From: Pseudonocardia sp. MH-G8
GTDB taxonomy: Bacteria; Actinomycetota; Actinomycetes; Mycobacteriales; Pseudonocardiaceae
Length of the DNA stretch: 64,000 bases
Direction: 5' to 3'
NCBI RefSeq assembly: GCF_002262885.1
Contig: NZ_NKYF01000036.1
Location: 24,294-88,293 of the forward strand
Position 1 is the stretch's first letter. Every line of letters begins with the position of its first letter. A program made the position numbers and the translations under genes. Below, one piece after another: positions 45,116 to 53,097 of the stretch. The notes under the pieces are model-generated. The model was not told the DNA's origin, searched no databases, and saw nothing but the letters and a program-made list of their open reading frames with translations.

Positions 45116-46039
45116 TCATCCTGTCGCGGCTCGGACCGCGGGTACGATTTCGTGGAGCCACTGGGAACGCATCTTCTGCTGCTCATCGATGCCATCGGCA
45201 ACAGGGAAGAACACGAAGCCGCCCGCTCGGTGCTCCTCGACCGCGCCGGTCAGCTCCTCGACCCACTGGTCCACGGTTCCGCGCAGCCAGCCGATCCCGT
45301 GGCTGTCGACGCCACGGACGACGTCGACCGCGGTGTCGGTGATCGTGCCGAAGAGGTTGTAGACCGTTGCGATGGCGGCCGGATCCCTGCCCGCCTCGAT
45401 CGCGGCCGAGTCGATCGTGCTCCGTGCCGCGGCGACGTAGTCGCTCCGCCAGTCCTGAGCAGCAGCGGGGAGCCATCCGTCGGCCATCCGCCCGGTGAGT
45501 GCCAGTGACGCCGGCCCCATGGAGCCGGTCCAGATGGGTGGTGTCGGAGTTGCTGTGGGAACCAGGCCGTCGACGCGGAAGAACTCGCCCTCGAACGTCA
45601 CCGGGGCACCGCCGCCGGTGAGCGCTCGGACGAGGGTGATGCCCTCCTCGAGCATGCGGACGCGAGCGCCCGGCGTGCGCGGCTCGACCCCGAACTTCAC
45701 GATCTCGTCCCAGAGAACTCCGGCACCGATTCCCAGCACGAGGCGTCCCCCCGACAGCTGGGACATGGTGCTCACCGTGCGAGCGAGCAGCGGCGCCGGG
45801 CGGCACGCCAGGTTGGTCACCGACACGAGCCCGCTCACCCGGCTCGTAGATCCGAGGACGTAGCCGATCGTGGCGTACGCCTCCAAGTGCTCGTGGTGGT
45901 AGGGGTGGTCGGTCACCGACACCACGTCGAGCCCGGCACGGTCGGCTTCCCGAGCGTCGGCGATCAACCTCGCGGGGTCGAAGGGGACGACACCCAGACC
46001 GTTGAAGCCGGAGTCGAGCCCCATACCGAACACCGTCAT
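45116..46039 (-). CDS. LLM class (luciferase-like) flavin/F420-dependent oxidoreductase
   Basis: 307 residues of the bacterial luciferase-like barrel. Typical segments are READRAGLDVVSVTDHPYH, LLARTVSTMSQLSGGRLVLGIGAG and WTGSMGPASLALTGRMADGW. Many actinobacterial members use coenzyme F420; the cofactor cannot be fixed by eye. The ATG at 46039 has GGAG five bases upstream; the frame is open to 46138. It diverges from an SDR gene across about 230 bp in which I see no convincing dyad. Confidence 0.9.
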   Translation of the reverse strand: MTVFGMGLDSGFNGLGVVPFDPARLIADAREADRAGLDVVSVTDHPYHHEHLEAYATIGYVLGSTSRVSGLVSVTNLACRPAPLLARTVSTMSQLSGGRLVLGIGAGVLWDEIVKFGVEPRTPGARVRMLEEGITLVRALTGGGAPVTFEGEFFRVDGLVPTATPTPPIWTGSMGPASLALTGRMADGWLPAAAQDWRSDYVAAARSTIDSAAIEAGRDPAAIATVYNLFGTITDTAVDVVRGVDSHGIGWLRGTVDQWVEELTGAVEEHRAGGFVFFPVADGIDEQQKMRSQWLHEIVPAVRAATG

Positions 46040-46272
46040 GTTCACTCCATCAGTAGCGCACACCGCCCAGGGGAGGCGCTGGTGCAGCCCGTCGAGGTCT
46101 CCCGGTCGTCGGACGCGAGAGTAGGCGTGGCCCAGCATCGACGGCTCAGCCTCGGATGCCGACCGGTAGCGGCTGAGCGTGAGGGGTCGGCGTGATCACA
46201 CGTCCCTGCCGTGGCGGCCACTGGGTGGACAGGTGCTGGCAGGTTCGCCGCGCCTGGACCCACCATGCTGTG

Positions 46273-47028
46273 GTGAACGACGTGAAGATTGCTCTGATCA
46301 CCGGAGCGAGTCGGGGTTTCGGCCGCAGTATGGCGGCTCATCTGATCGATGCCGGCGTCTCTGTCATCGGCACGTACAACCGCAGCGCGGTCGAGGCGAA
46401 GGAGTTTGCGGAGCAGGTCACGCAGAAGGGGGGAAAGCTGCATTTCCTGCAGCTGGACGTGGCCCGCGTGGACGTGTTCCCGGCCTTCACCGACAGCGTT
46501 TCGGAGGTCTTGCACGGCTGGAGGGCGCAACAGTTCGACTACCTGGTCAACAACGCGGGGATCGGCTACTTCACGCCGTATGCCGAGACCACCGAGGAGC
46601 AGTTCGACGATCTGGTCTCGGTGAACCTGAAGGCGCCGTACTTCCTGACCCAGCGGTTGCTTCCCCTCCTGGCCGACGAGGGGCGGATTCTGAATCTGTC
46701 CACCGCGCTGACCCGCGCGGTCGTGCCCGGCGGCTCCGCTTATGCCGCGGTCAAGGGGGCGTTGGAGGTGCTGACCCGCTACCAGGCCGTCGAGCTCGCC
46801 GGTCGCGGGATTCGCGTGAACACCCTCCGAGGCGGCGCGACCGAGAGCGATTTCGGTGGCGGCATCATGCACAGCGACGAGGTGAAGGAACTCTCGGCCG
46901 CGGTCATCGCACTGGGCCGGATCGGCCTTCCGGACGATCTCGGCGCGGCTGTGCCCGCAGTGCTGTCCGCTGCGTTCGGCTGGGCGAACGGGAGCTGCAT
47001 CGAACTCAGCGGCGGCCAGAGCCTCTGA
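46273..47028 (+). CDS. SDR family oxidoreductase
   Basis: 251-residue classical short-chain dehydrogenase. Cofactor motif TGASRGFG near residue 12, NNAG at about 88, catalytic Ser in LNLSTAL, and Tyr-x-x-x-Lys as YAAVK. The end (ANGSCIELSGGQSL) is the usual SDR tail. The start is taken as GTG at 46273 because the Rossmann strand begins three residues later; GTG 46270 and ATG 46192 are possible and there is no strong ribosome site. The IclR-type gene follows 28 bp later on the same strand. Confidence 0.9.
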   Translation: MNDVKIALITGASRGFGRSMAAHLIDAGVSVIGTYNRSAVEAKEFAEQVTQKGGKLHFLQLDVARVDVFPAFTDSVSEVLHGWRAQQFDYLVNNAGIGYFTPYAETTEEQFDDLVSVNLKAPYFLTQRLLPLLADEGRILNLSTALTRAVVPGGSAYAAVKGALEVLTRYQAVELAGRGIRVNTLRGGATESDFGGGIMHSDEVKELSAAVIALGRIGLPDDLGAAVPAVLSAAFGWANGSCIELSGGQSL

Positions 47029-47056
47029 GGCCGAGTGGTTGCGGAGGGGTTCCTCC

Positions 47057-47800
47057 GTGGTTCCCGATCTTGGGCGGCGTACGCTGGGCGAGGTCGGGAG
47101 GGTTCTCCGCCGGGCCGAACGGAGCGCATGGACGGTGCCTGAGCGGGAGCGCGGGCGAGGGGTCCTGGAAAGTGGATTTCGAGTGCTGCGGGCCCTGCCG
47201 GACGCGGACGAGCATCGTCAGATGTCCAGTTTGGCCGAGCTGACCTCCATTCCCAGGTCCACGGTCCACCGGCTGTTGCGTCAACTGCGCCGGAGCAAGG
47301 CGGTCGAGCTGCGTGCCGACGGCCGGTGGACGGTGTCGCCGCAGCTGGTCGAGACCGTGGTGCGGGCGCAACCGTTCGGTGGGGTTCGCACCGGCGTCAA
47401 CCGGGTCATCCAAGGGCTGCGGGATCAGACCGGTGCCACGGTGTCGCTCGTCGTGCCGACCGAGACCTCCTTGGTGGCGATGGAGATGATCCCCGGCCGG
47501 GAGGCACTGCCCATCGACGCCTACGCCGGTGTGGAGATGCCCGACGCGACAGCCGCGGGCCTGGTCCTCGATCCGGGAACCCCGCAGTCGGTCCGCAGGC
47601 GACCGTTCGCCGCCGCCGTCGACGATCAGGACCTGCTGGATGGCCTGACGTGCTACGCGAGGTTGCTGATCCTGCCCGACGGCCGGCGCGCGTCGCTGCA
47701 GATCGCCACCTCGTCCCGGCTACGAGCGGAGAGCTTCGCTCCGCACGTCCAGCGGGCGGCCCTGACGATCGAGGCGCTCACAGCACGTAACGGCCACTGA
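47057..47800 (+). CDS. IclR family transcriptional regulator
   Basis: 247 residues. Helix-turn-helix near 33-95 (GVLESGFRVLRALPDADEHR, then LTSIPRSTVHRLLRQLRRS), then a rather short effector domain (TVSLVVPTETSLVAMEMIPG). GTG 47057 has GGAGGGG eight bases upstream; GTG 47135 would give 221 residues starting just before the helix-turn-helix and is a real alternative. It follows the SDR gene and probably regulates that unit. Confidence 0.85.
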   Translation: MVPDLGRRTLGEVGRVLRRAERSAWTVPERERGRGVLESGFRVLRALPDADEHRQMSSLAELTSIPRSTVHRLLRQLRRSKAVELRADGRWTVSPQLVETVVRAQPFGGVRTGVNRVIQGLRDQTGATVSLVVPTETSLVAMEMIPGREALPIDAYAGVEMPDATAAGLVLDPGTPQSVRRRPFAAAVDDQDLLDGLTCYARLLILPDGRRASLQIATSSRLRAESFAPHVQRAALTIEALTARNGH

Positions 47801-47805
47801 GTGCC

Positions 47806-48432
47806 TCAGGAGCGGAGGACGGCGTCGAGCGGGATGCGGGCGGGCCGGGGAAGCGGACGGGTCGAGTCGGCCCGGAATGCCTGTAGCAGGTAGGCGACGA
47901 GCCGGCGGGAGGCGTCGGGAGCGACCTCGGGCGCCGCGGCGCGCAGCCCGCTGTTGGCCACGAAGACCAGGGGCAGGTCGGCCGGGTCGAAGTCGTGGCG
48001 CAGGGCTCCGGCCGCCTGCGCGCGGCGGACCAGTTCCGCCAAGTCGCGGTCGGTCCGCTCCCGCAACGCGGTGAAATCGGTGCTCTGCGGGAACGCGGTG
48101 AGGAGCGCCATCGAGAACCCGTGGTTGCCGGCCTGCATGGCGCACACCTGCTCGATCACCCGGCAGAACGCACGCCACGGATCGGGGTCGGAGAGCGCGG
48201 CGTCGAGCAGGTCGGCGCACTCTCCCATCTCCCCGGCGAACGCCTCGGCGACCAGCTCCTCCTTGGTGGGGAACCGGCGGTAGAGGGTCGCGACCCCGAG
48301 GCCCGCGCGGCGGGCGATCTCGGTCATCGAGACGCCCAGCCCCTCGGCTGCGAGCGCTTCCCGTGCGACCTCGAGGATCCGGGCCCGGTTGGCGGCCGCA
48401 TCGGTGCGCAACCGAGGCGATGTCGTCGTCAC
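47806..48432 (-). CDS. TetR family transcriptional regulator
   Basis: 208 residues. DNA-binding domain at about 8-55 (ANRARILEVAREALAAEGLG, then MTEIARRAGLGVATLYRRFPTKEELVAEAF), C-terminal helical ligand domain. The GTG at 48432 is chosen because the frame beyond it (to 48501) crosses the divergent gene's start. It is divergent from the quinone oxidoreductase gene with about 60 bp between, so it most likely represses that gene and itself. It converges with the IclR gene 5 bp away. Confidence 0.9.
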   Translation of the reverse strand: MTTTSPRLRTDAAANRARILEVAREALAAEGLGVSMTEIARRAGLGVATLYRRFPTKEELVAEAFAGEMGECADLLDAALSDPDPWRAFCRVIEQVCAMQAGNHGFSMALLTAFPQSTDFTALRERTDRDLAELVRRAQAAGALRHDFDPADLPLVFVANSGLRAAAPEVAPDASRRLVAYLLQAFRADSTRPLPRPARIPLDAVLRS

Positions 48433-48490
48433 CCTTCTCGCTTTAGACGAAGTGGAAGCCCCAATCCGGATCCGGTGATAGATGTGGAGC

Positions 48491-49438
48491 ATGTCCTCCA
48501 CTTCGATGCGGTCGGTGACCTACGACCGTTACGGCCCGCCCGATGTCCTGTCCGTGACCACGGGGCCCGTCCCACGTCCGCGCCCGGGTGAGGTGCTGGT
48601 CCGGGTGCGGGCGTTGTCGGTGAACGGTGGCGAGACCGCGATGCGGGCAGGGCGGCTCCGACCGTTCAGCGGCAACCGGTTCCCCAAGCGGGTGGGGGTC
48701 GACCTGGTCGGCGAGGTCACGCACGCGGCGGGCGGGAGGTTCGCGGAGGGAGACCTGGTCTGGGGAGTGCTGGGGCGGCGCATGGGGACGGCCGCGGAGT
48801 TCGTCGCGGTGCCGGTCGACCGGCTCGACCACGTTCCTGCCGGGCTCGACCCGGTGCAGGCGGCCGCGTTGCCGGTCGGGACCACGGCGATCACCGCGTT
48901 GCGCGACGTCGCCGCGCTCGCGCCCGGTGAGCGACTGCTGGTCCGCGGCGCGACCGGCGGGGTCGGGTACATCGCCGTGCAGCTCGGGAAGGCCATGGGC
49001 GCGCACGTGACCGGGCTGGCGAGCGCGGTGAACCTCGACCTGGTCGCCGAGCTCGGCGCCGACGAGGCGATCGACTACCGCGCGCCCGGTGACCCGGGCC
49101 GGTTCGACGTCGTCCTCGACACCGTCGGCACCGACCTGGCGGCCACCCGGCGCCTGCTCACCCCGCACGGGCGGGTGGTCGCGATCGCGTTCGACCTCGA
49201 CCGGCCCGTCCGCTCGCTGGGCACGATCGCCGTGCACGCGGCGCGCCCGCAGCGCTGGATCCGCGGCTTCAGCGGCAACCCGCGTGCCCCGCTGATGGCC
49301 GAGCTCGGCCGCTGGGTGGCGGCCGGGGCGATCCGTCCGCAGGTGGATCGCGTGTTCCCGCTGGCCGAGATCGCCGCTGCCCACCGTGCCCTGGAACAGG
49401 GCGGTGTCCGCGGCAAGATCGTCGTTCAGGTCGACTGA
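48491..49438 (+). CDS. Zinc-independent quinone oxidoreductase-like alcohol dehydrogenase (MDR family)
   Basis: 315-residue medium-chain reductase. GroES-like domain first, then the nucleotide-binding motif RGATGGVGYIAVQLGKAMGA near residue 153; no structural-zinc cysteine cluster is seen, consistent with the NADPH:quinone oxidoreductase subgroup. Start codons at 48482, 48491 and 48506 are all possible; none has an ideal ribosome site. TetR-controlled quinone reductases normally detoxify quinones or enones. It overlaps the convergent LysR gene by 13 bases. Confidence 0.9.
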   Translation: MSSTSMRSVTYDRYGPPDVLSVTTGPVPRPRPGEVLVRVRALSVNGGETAMRAGRLRPFSGNRFPKRVGVDLVGEVTHAAGGRFAEGDLVWGVLGRRMGTAAEFVAVPVDRLDHVPAGLDPVQAAALPVGTTAITALRDVAALAPGERLLVRGATGGVGYIAVQLGKAMGAHVTGLASAVNLDLVAELGADEAIDYRAPGDPGRFDVVLDTVGTDLAATRRLLTPHGRVVAIAFDLDRPVRSLGTIAVHAARPQRWIRGFSGNPRAPLMAELGRWVAAGAIRPQVDRVFPLAEIAAAHRALEQGGVRGKIVVQVD

Positions 49439-50328
49439 CCGCCGGGCGGGTGCAGCGCGGCCCTCGCTGCCGTGACCACGGCGTCGGTGACGCGGTCGAG
49501 GGCGGTCGAGGACAGTCGCCATTGCTGCCAGTGGAGTGCCACATCGACGACGCTGCGCGGGTCGAGCTCCACGAGCCGGCCGGCACTGCGGTGCTCCGCG
49601 CCCTGTTGATCGGGGACCATCCCCCAGCCGAGGCCGAGCCGCACGGCGGTGAGGAACTCCGCGGAGGACGGCACCTGTTGCACGGGCGGCGCGAGGGGTG
49701 AACGGGAGCGGCGACGCAGGTAGCGGTGCTGCAGATCGTCCTTGCGATCGAACACGACGACGGGCGCCGCGGCCAGGGCCGACGTGGTCGGGCCGTCGGG
49801 GAACCAGCGTTGCGCGAAGGCGGGTTCGGCCAGCGGCCGGTAGCGCATGCGGCCCAGAGGCGTCGAGCGACATCCGGGCACCGGTTCGGCGTCGGCGGTG
49901 ACCGCGGCCATGACGGTGCCGTCGCGCAGCAGGGCGCTCGTGTGCTCCTGGTCCTCCCGGTGGATCTCGAAGCACAGGGTGTCGGCCAACGGGGCGAGCG
50001 CGGGCAGCGCCCACGTCGCGAGGGAGTCGGCGTTCACGGCGATGGGCACGGTCAGCGGCCCGGAGGAGTCGTCGAGGCCGAGCTCGCGGCCGGTGTCGGT
50101 GGCGAGGGCCTCGATCTGACGGGCGAGCCGCAGCACCGCGTGGCCGGGCGGCGTGACCACCACGGGTTTGCTCCGGACCAGCAGGACCCGCCCCGTCGCG
50201 ATCTCGAGCGCCCTGATCCGTTGGCTGATCGCCGACGGTGTGACGTGCAGTCGGCGCGCCGCCGCGTCGAACGTGCCCTCCGCCGCCACCGCGCTCAGGG
50301 CGCGCAGCTGTCCGAGGTCCAGATCCAT
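49426..50328 (-). CDS. LysR family regulator, ArgP/LysG-like
   Basis: 300 residues. N-terminal winged helix DLGQLRALSAVAAEGTFDAA with RLHVTPSAISQRIRALE as the recognition segment, then two-lobe effector domain. The sequence and the divergent LysE-type exporter match the LysG-LysE pair of Corynebacterium, in which high lysine, arginine or histidine activates export. The intergenic stretch (50329-50399) should hold its binding site; GGTGCTGCAGAATCATG there is dyad-like but unproven. Confidence 0.9.
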   Translation of the reverse strand: MDLDLGQLRALSAVAAEGTFDAAARRLHVTPSAISQRIRALEIATGRVLLVRSKPVVVTPPGHAVLRLARQIEALATDTGRELGLDDSSGPLTVPIAVNADSLATWALPALAPLADTLCFEIHREDQEHTSALLRDGTVMAAVTADAEPVPGCRSTPLGRMRYRPLAEPAFAQRWFPDGPTTSALAAAPVVVFDRKDDLQHRYLRRRSRSPLAPPVQQVPSSAEFLTAVRLGLGWGMVPDQQGAEHRSAGRLVELDPRSVVDVALHWQQWRLSSTALDRVTDAVVTAARAALHPPGGQST

Positions 50329-50399
50329 GAACAGAGATGCTAATGGTGCTGCAGAATCATGAACTGGATTACGGGACCCGGGGTGCCTAGCGTCGGGTT

Positions 50400-51026
50400 G
50401 TGCCCTTTCCGTCCGCGCTGATCACCGCCGCCGCCGGGCTGGCACTGGGTCTGTCGCTCATCGTCGCCATCGGCGCCCAGAACGCCTTCGTCCTGCGGCA
50501 GGGGCTGCGCCGTGAGCACGTCGCCGTGGTGGCGACGGTCTGCGCGGTCTCTGACGCGGTCCTCGTGGCCGTGGGGGTGATGGGCGCCGGGGCCGCTCTG
50601 GACGCCGTGCCGTGGCTGGTGGCCGCCATCCGGATCGCCGGCGCGGTGTTCCTGCTCGGGTACGGGCTCCTCGCGGCGCGCCGGGCCCTGCAGTCCCGCG
50701 GCGTGCTCGACGCGGGGGGCGGGGAGATCGCGAACGGGCTCGCCGCCACCGTGGGCGTCTGCCTGGCGCTGACCTGGCTCAACCCGCACGTCTACCTGGA
50801 CACGGTGGTGCTGCTCGGCGGGATCGCCAACACCCACGGGGACCACCGCTGGTGGTTCGCGGCCGGTGCCGTCGCCGGGAGCGCCTTGTGGTTCGCCGGC
50901 CTCGCCTACGGCGCCCGGTACCTCCAGCCCCTGTTCGCCCGACGCGTCGCGTGGCGCGTGCTCGACGCGGTGATCGCCGCCGTGATGGTGTCGCTGGCCG
51001 CGGGCCTCGCGAGCGGCGCGATCTGA
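50400..51026 (+). CDS. LysE/ArgO family amino acid exporter
   Basis: 208 residues, six hydrophobic helices. The hallmark GLSLIVAIGAQNAFVLRQGL is at residues 16-35, and the TWLNPHVYLDTVVLLG motif at about 128-143. Exports basic amino acids to keep the cytoplasmic pool in check. GTG start. TAGCGT at 50388-50393 ends seven bases before it, so the message may be leaderless. The gene is intact although debris begins directly behind it. Confidence 0.92.
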   Translation: MPFPSALITAAAGLALGLSLIVAIGAQNAFVLRQGLRREHVAVVATVCAVSDAVLVAVGVMGAGAALDAVPWLVAAIRIAGAVFLLGYGLLAARRALQSRGVLDAGGGEIANGLAATVGVCLALTWLNPHVYLDTVVLLGGIANTHGDHRWWFAAGAVAGSALWFAGLAYGARYLQPLFARRVAWRVLDAVIAAVMVSLAAGLASGAI

Positions 51027-51029
51027 GCG

Positions 51030-51160
51030 CCGGACCGGATTCTTCACCGAGCCCGAGCAGTGGAGTTTTCGGCTGGGAACGGACCTACACGCGCGACCGC
51101 TGGTTGGAGCTGCCCGCCACCACCGGCGGCCTCACCCCGCTACCTCGCGACGACGGCGGC
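51030..51160 (+). pseudogene. Methyltransferase fossil related to the gene at 38335
   Basis: The DNA closely follows the intact methyltransferase around 38926-39045: FTEPEQW, then after a one-base insertion WERTYTRDRWLEL and TTGGLTPLP in the next frame. The intact protein reads FHEPEQW, WERTYTRDQWLDL, TTGGLGPLP. No upstream methyltransferase domain remains. This is the tail of a second, paralogous gene left after deletion. Confidence 0.75.
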
Positions 51161-51189
51161 CCGACCGCCGCCACCCGTGAGGCCCAGCA

Positions 51190-51473
51190 GGGCTGGTTGC
51201 CGTGACTGCCAGGACCCAGTGGGCGCCCTGGGCGTGCAGGTCCCCGGCGTGCTCGCGTTGGGTGTGCAACGCGTCCGCGGTGATCACCACGCCCGTGAGG
51301 TCGACGCCGACGAGCGTGTCGAGCAGTGGGGTGAATCGATTGATCTCGCTGGTCTTGCCGGCGGTCTCGGTCGCCACCGCTACCTGCCCGAGCACGACCC
51401 GGGGGTGCTGATCGATCACCGCGAGCAGGTGCCGACCCGCCACCTCGGTCCCCTCGTCGGCCACGTGCGTCCT
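51190..51473 (-). pseudogene. ISAs1-type transposase fragment
   Basis: Leftward reading gives the internal part of an ISAs1 family DDE transposase: HLLAVIDQHPRVVLGQVAVA, then ETAGKTSEINRFTPLLDTL and GVVITADALHTQREHA (catalytic Asp in TADALH). Both ends are missing and the surrounding sequence no longer matches. Not functional. Confidence 0.8.
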
Positions 51474-51531
51474 CGCGCGATGTGGTGGTCGGTGCGCTGG
51501 TCGGGCCTGTGGAGGTGACCCGGCACATAAC

Positions 51532-51553
51532 GAGTGAGCGCTCGCTCTAATAT
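51532..51553 (+). promoter_or_regulatory. TetR-type palindrome and -10 box before SnoaL gene
   Basis: GAGTGAGCGCTCGCTC (51532-51547) is a near-perfect palindrome of the GAGTGAGCGCTCACTC type common for TetR regulators. TAATAT (51548-51553) follows directly and ends six bases before the GTG at 51560, predicting a leaderless transcript whose -10 abuts the operator. Confidence 0.6.
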
Positions 51554-51559
51554 TGCCGT

Positions 51560-52057
51560 GTGTCGATCCCCCGACGAGTGGACCGCCGTACGGCGCTGAG
51601 TACCACCGCGGTCGCGGTCCTCTCCGGCGTTCTCGCGTCCTGCGGGACCGGCCCGGTTTCCCCCACGAACAGAGACGAGGAAGCATCTCCAATGACCTCC
51701 GACGATCCGGTCGAGCGCCTTCGTGAGGCCATCAACTCGCACGATCCGCAGCGCATCGCGGACTGCTTCACCCCGGACTATCGCGCTGAGGTCCCGCACC
51801 GGCCTTCGGAGAGCTTCGTCGGCTCGGAGCATGTCGCCATCAACTGGGAAGCCATCCTGTCCCGTCTTCCGGACATCCAGGCCCGCGTGCTGCGCCGGGC
51901 CGAGGCCGGAGGCGAGCTGTGGTCGGAGTGGGAGATGACCGGTACGGGTCCCGGTGGCGTCCCGACCGTCCTGTGCGGGCCCGCCATCATGACCGTCGTC
52001 CGAGAAGGGCGGATCGCGGCGACGCGCTTTTACCTCAGCCCCGTCGCCGCTCCCTAG
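51560..52057 (+). CDS. SnoaL-like (NTF2-fold) lipoprotein
   Basis: 165 residues. N-terminal RRVDRRTALSTTAVAVLSGV ends in a lipobox-like LASC, suggesting a Tat-type lipoprotein signal. The mature part is a SnoaL/NTF2-like cone fold: VERLREAINSHDPQRIADCF at the start and TRFYLSPVA at the end. If translation instead starts at ATG 51692, the protein would be a cytoplasmic 121-residue SnoaL protein. The family includes cyclases and binding proteins. It converges with a TetR gene (22-base overlap) and has a TetR-type operator at its promoter. Confidence 0.78.
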   Translation: MSIPRRVDRRTALSTTAVAVLSGVLASCGTGPVSPTNRDEEASPMTSDDPVERLREAINSHDPQRIADCFTPDYRAEVPHRPSESFVGSEHVAINWEAILSRLPDIQARVLRRAEAGGELWSEWEMTGTGPGGVPTVLCGPAIMTVVREGRIAATRFYLSPVAAP

Positions 52058-52628
52058 CGCGCGGCCGCCGGGTAGCTCCCGGGGGAGGGTCGACGAGGCC
52101 GGTCAACGCATCGACGAACCGGCGCTCGTCGACCGGCACCCCCGCGGCCACCAGCGCGGCCATCCCGAGTACGGCGGAGAGCGCGACCTGCGCGACGGCG
52201 TCCCGGTCGTCATGCGGGATGCGGTCCACACCGAACAGGTGTGTCAGCTGCTCCTCGAGGCGGAGGTGGACCGGGACGACCTTCGCGGCGAGATCGGACT
52301 CGACGGCGGCCTCGCCCCAGACCTGCACCGACAGGCGGGCGTGGTCACCGCCGGGCCTGACCTGGGCGATGAGCCGGGTGAGCAGGTCGCGGGGGTGCTC
52401 GACGGGGAACTCGCCGTCGATGTCGCCACCGCGACCCTCACAGACCGCGATGATGAGATCCGCCTTGCTCGGGAAGTACCGGTACACGCCGCCCATCGAC
52501 AGCCCGGATTCGCGGACGACGTCGTTCATGCTGGTACGGGCGAAACCGCGTTCGGCAAACAGTCGAGAGGCAGCCTCCACGATCTGCCGGCGTCGCGCCG
52601 CCAGGTGTTCCTCGCTGACCCGTGGCAC
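52035..52628 (-). CDS. TetR family transcriptional regulator
   Basis: 197 residues. Helix-turn-helix at about 10-55 (RRRQIVEAASRLFAERGFAR, MNDVVRESGLSMGGVYRYF) and a helical ligand domain. GTG at 52628 with AAGGGG upstream; the frame opens to 52706. Its 3' end overlaps that of the SnoaL gene, whose promoter carries a TetR-type palindrome, so it is the probable repressor there. The final residues are unusually Arg-rich. Confidence 0.9.
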   Translation of the reverse strand: MPRVSEEHLAARRRQIVEAASRLFAERGFARTSMNDVVRESGLSMGGVYRYFPSKADLIIAVCEGRGGDIDGEFPVEHPRDLLTRLIAQVRPGGDHARLSVQVWGEAAVESDLAAKVVPVHLRLEEQLTHLFGVDRIPHDDRDAVAQVALSAVLGMAALVAAGVPVDERRFVDALTGLVDPPPGATRRPRARERRRG

Positions 52629-52706
52629 CCGTCCCCTTCGCTCGAACCCGGTGCCCGACGGTAGCCGGGTGATGCGTATCGCAGCGACTGACCCTCGGGA
52701 ACGCAC

Positions 52707-52860
52707 TGATCACAACCGCCGTCGCGCTGCTCACAGCGGCATCGACCCCGCTAACGCGGTGGACCCGTTCCGCCCGGCCGGCAGGGTCGCCGTCAACCCC
52801 GACCGACCAGAACCCAGTTCTGCGGCACCTACGACCGCGGCCACGGCAGCCGCGTGTCGG
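52707..52860. other. Non-coding stretch before the IS5 fragment
   Basis: No convincing gene. It carries the upstream region of the TetR gene and sequence of unknown origin. Together with the IS5 fragment it makes up the 470 bp between the TetR and ROK genes. Confidence 0.5.
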
Positions 52861-53000
52861 GGTGGCCGGTGGTCCGACCACCGTCCGGTGATCAACGGGG
52901 TGTTGTGGCGGCCCCGGACAGGTAGTCCGTGGCGGGACCTGCCTACCTCCTACGGCACCTGGAAGACCGTCTACTCGCGGATCGGGCTCCGCGCCGGATG
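52861..53000 (+). pseudogene. IS5-family transposase N-terminal fragment
   Basis: WSDHRPVINGVLWRPRTGSP and WRDLPTSYGTWKTVYSRI are the N-terminal DUF4096-type segment of IS5/IS1182-like transposases (usual form: VINGILWRLRTGAPWRDLPE). The start and the whole catalytic domain are missing and the frame is lost after about 53000. Not functional. Confidence 0.8.
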
Positions 53001-53097
53001 CGCACGGTGGCCCTACCCCCGCCGCCGGACGCGTCAAGATCTGCAGTATCGGTTGCTCATTGCTGTGATCACGACCATGGACAACCGATACTTCGGA

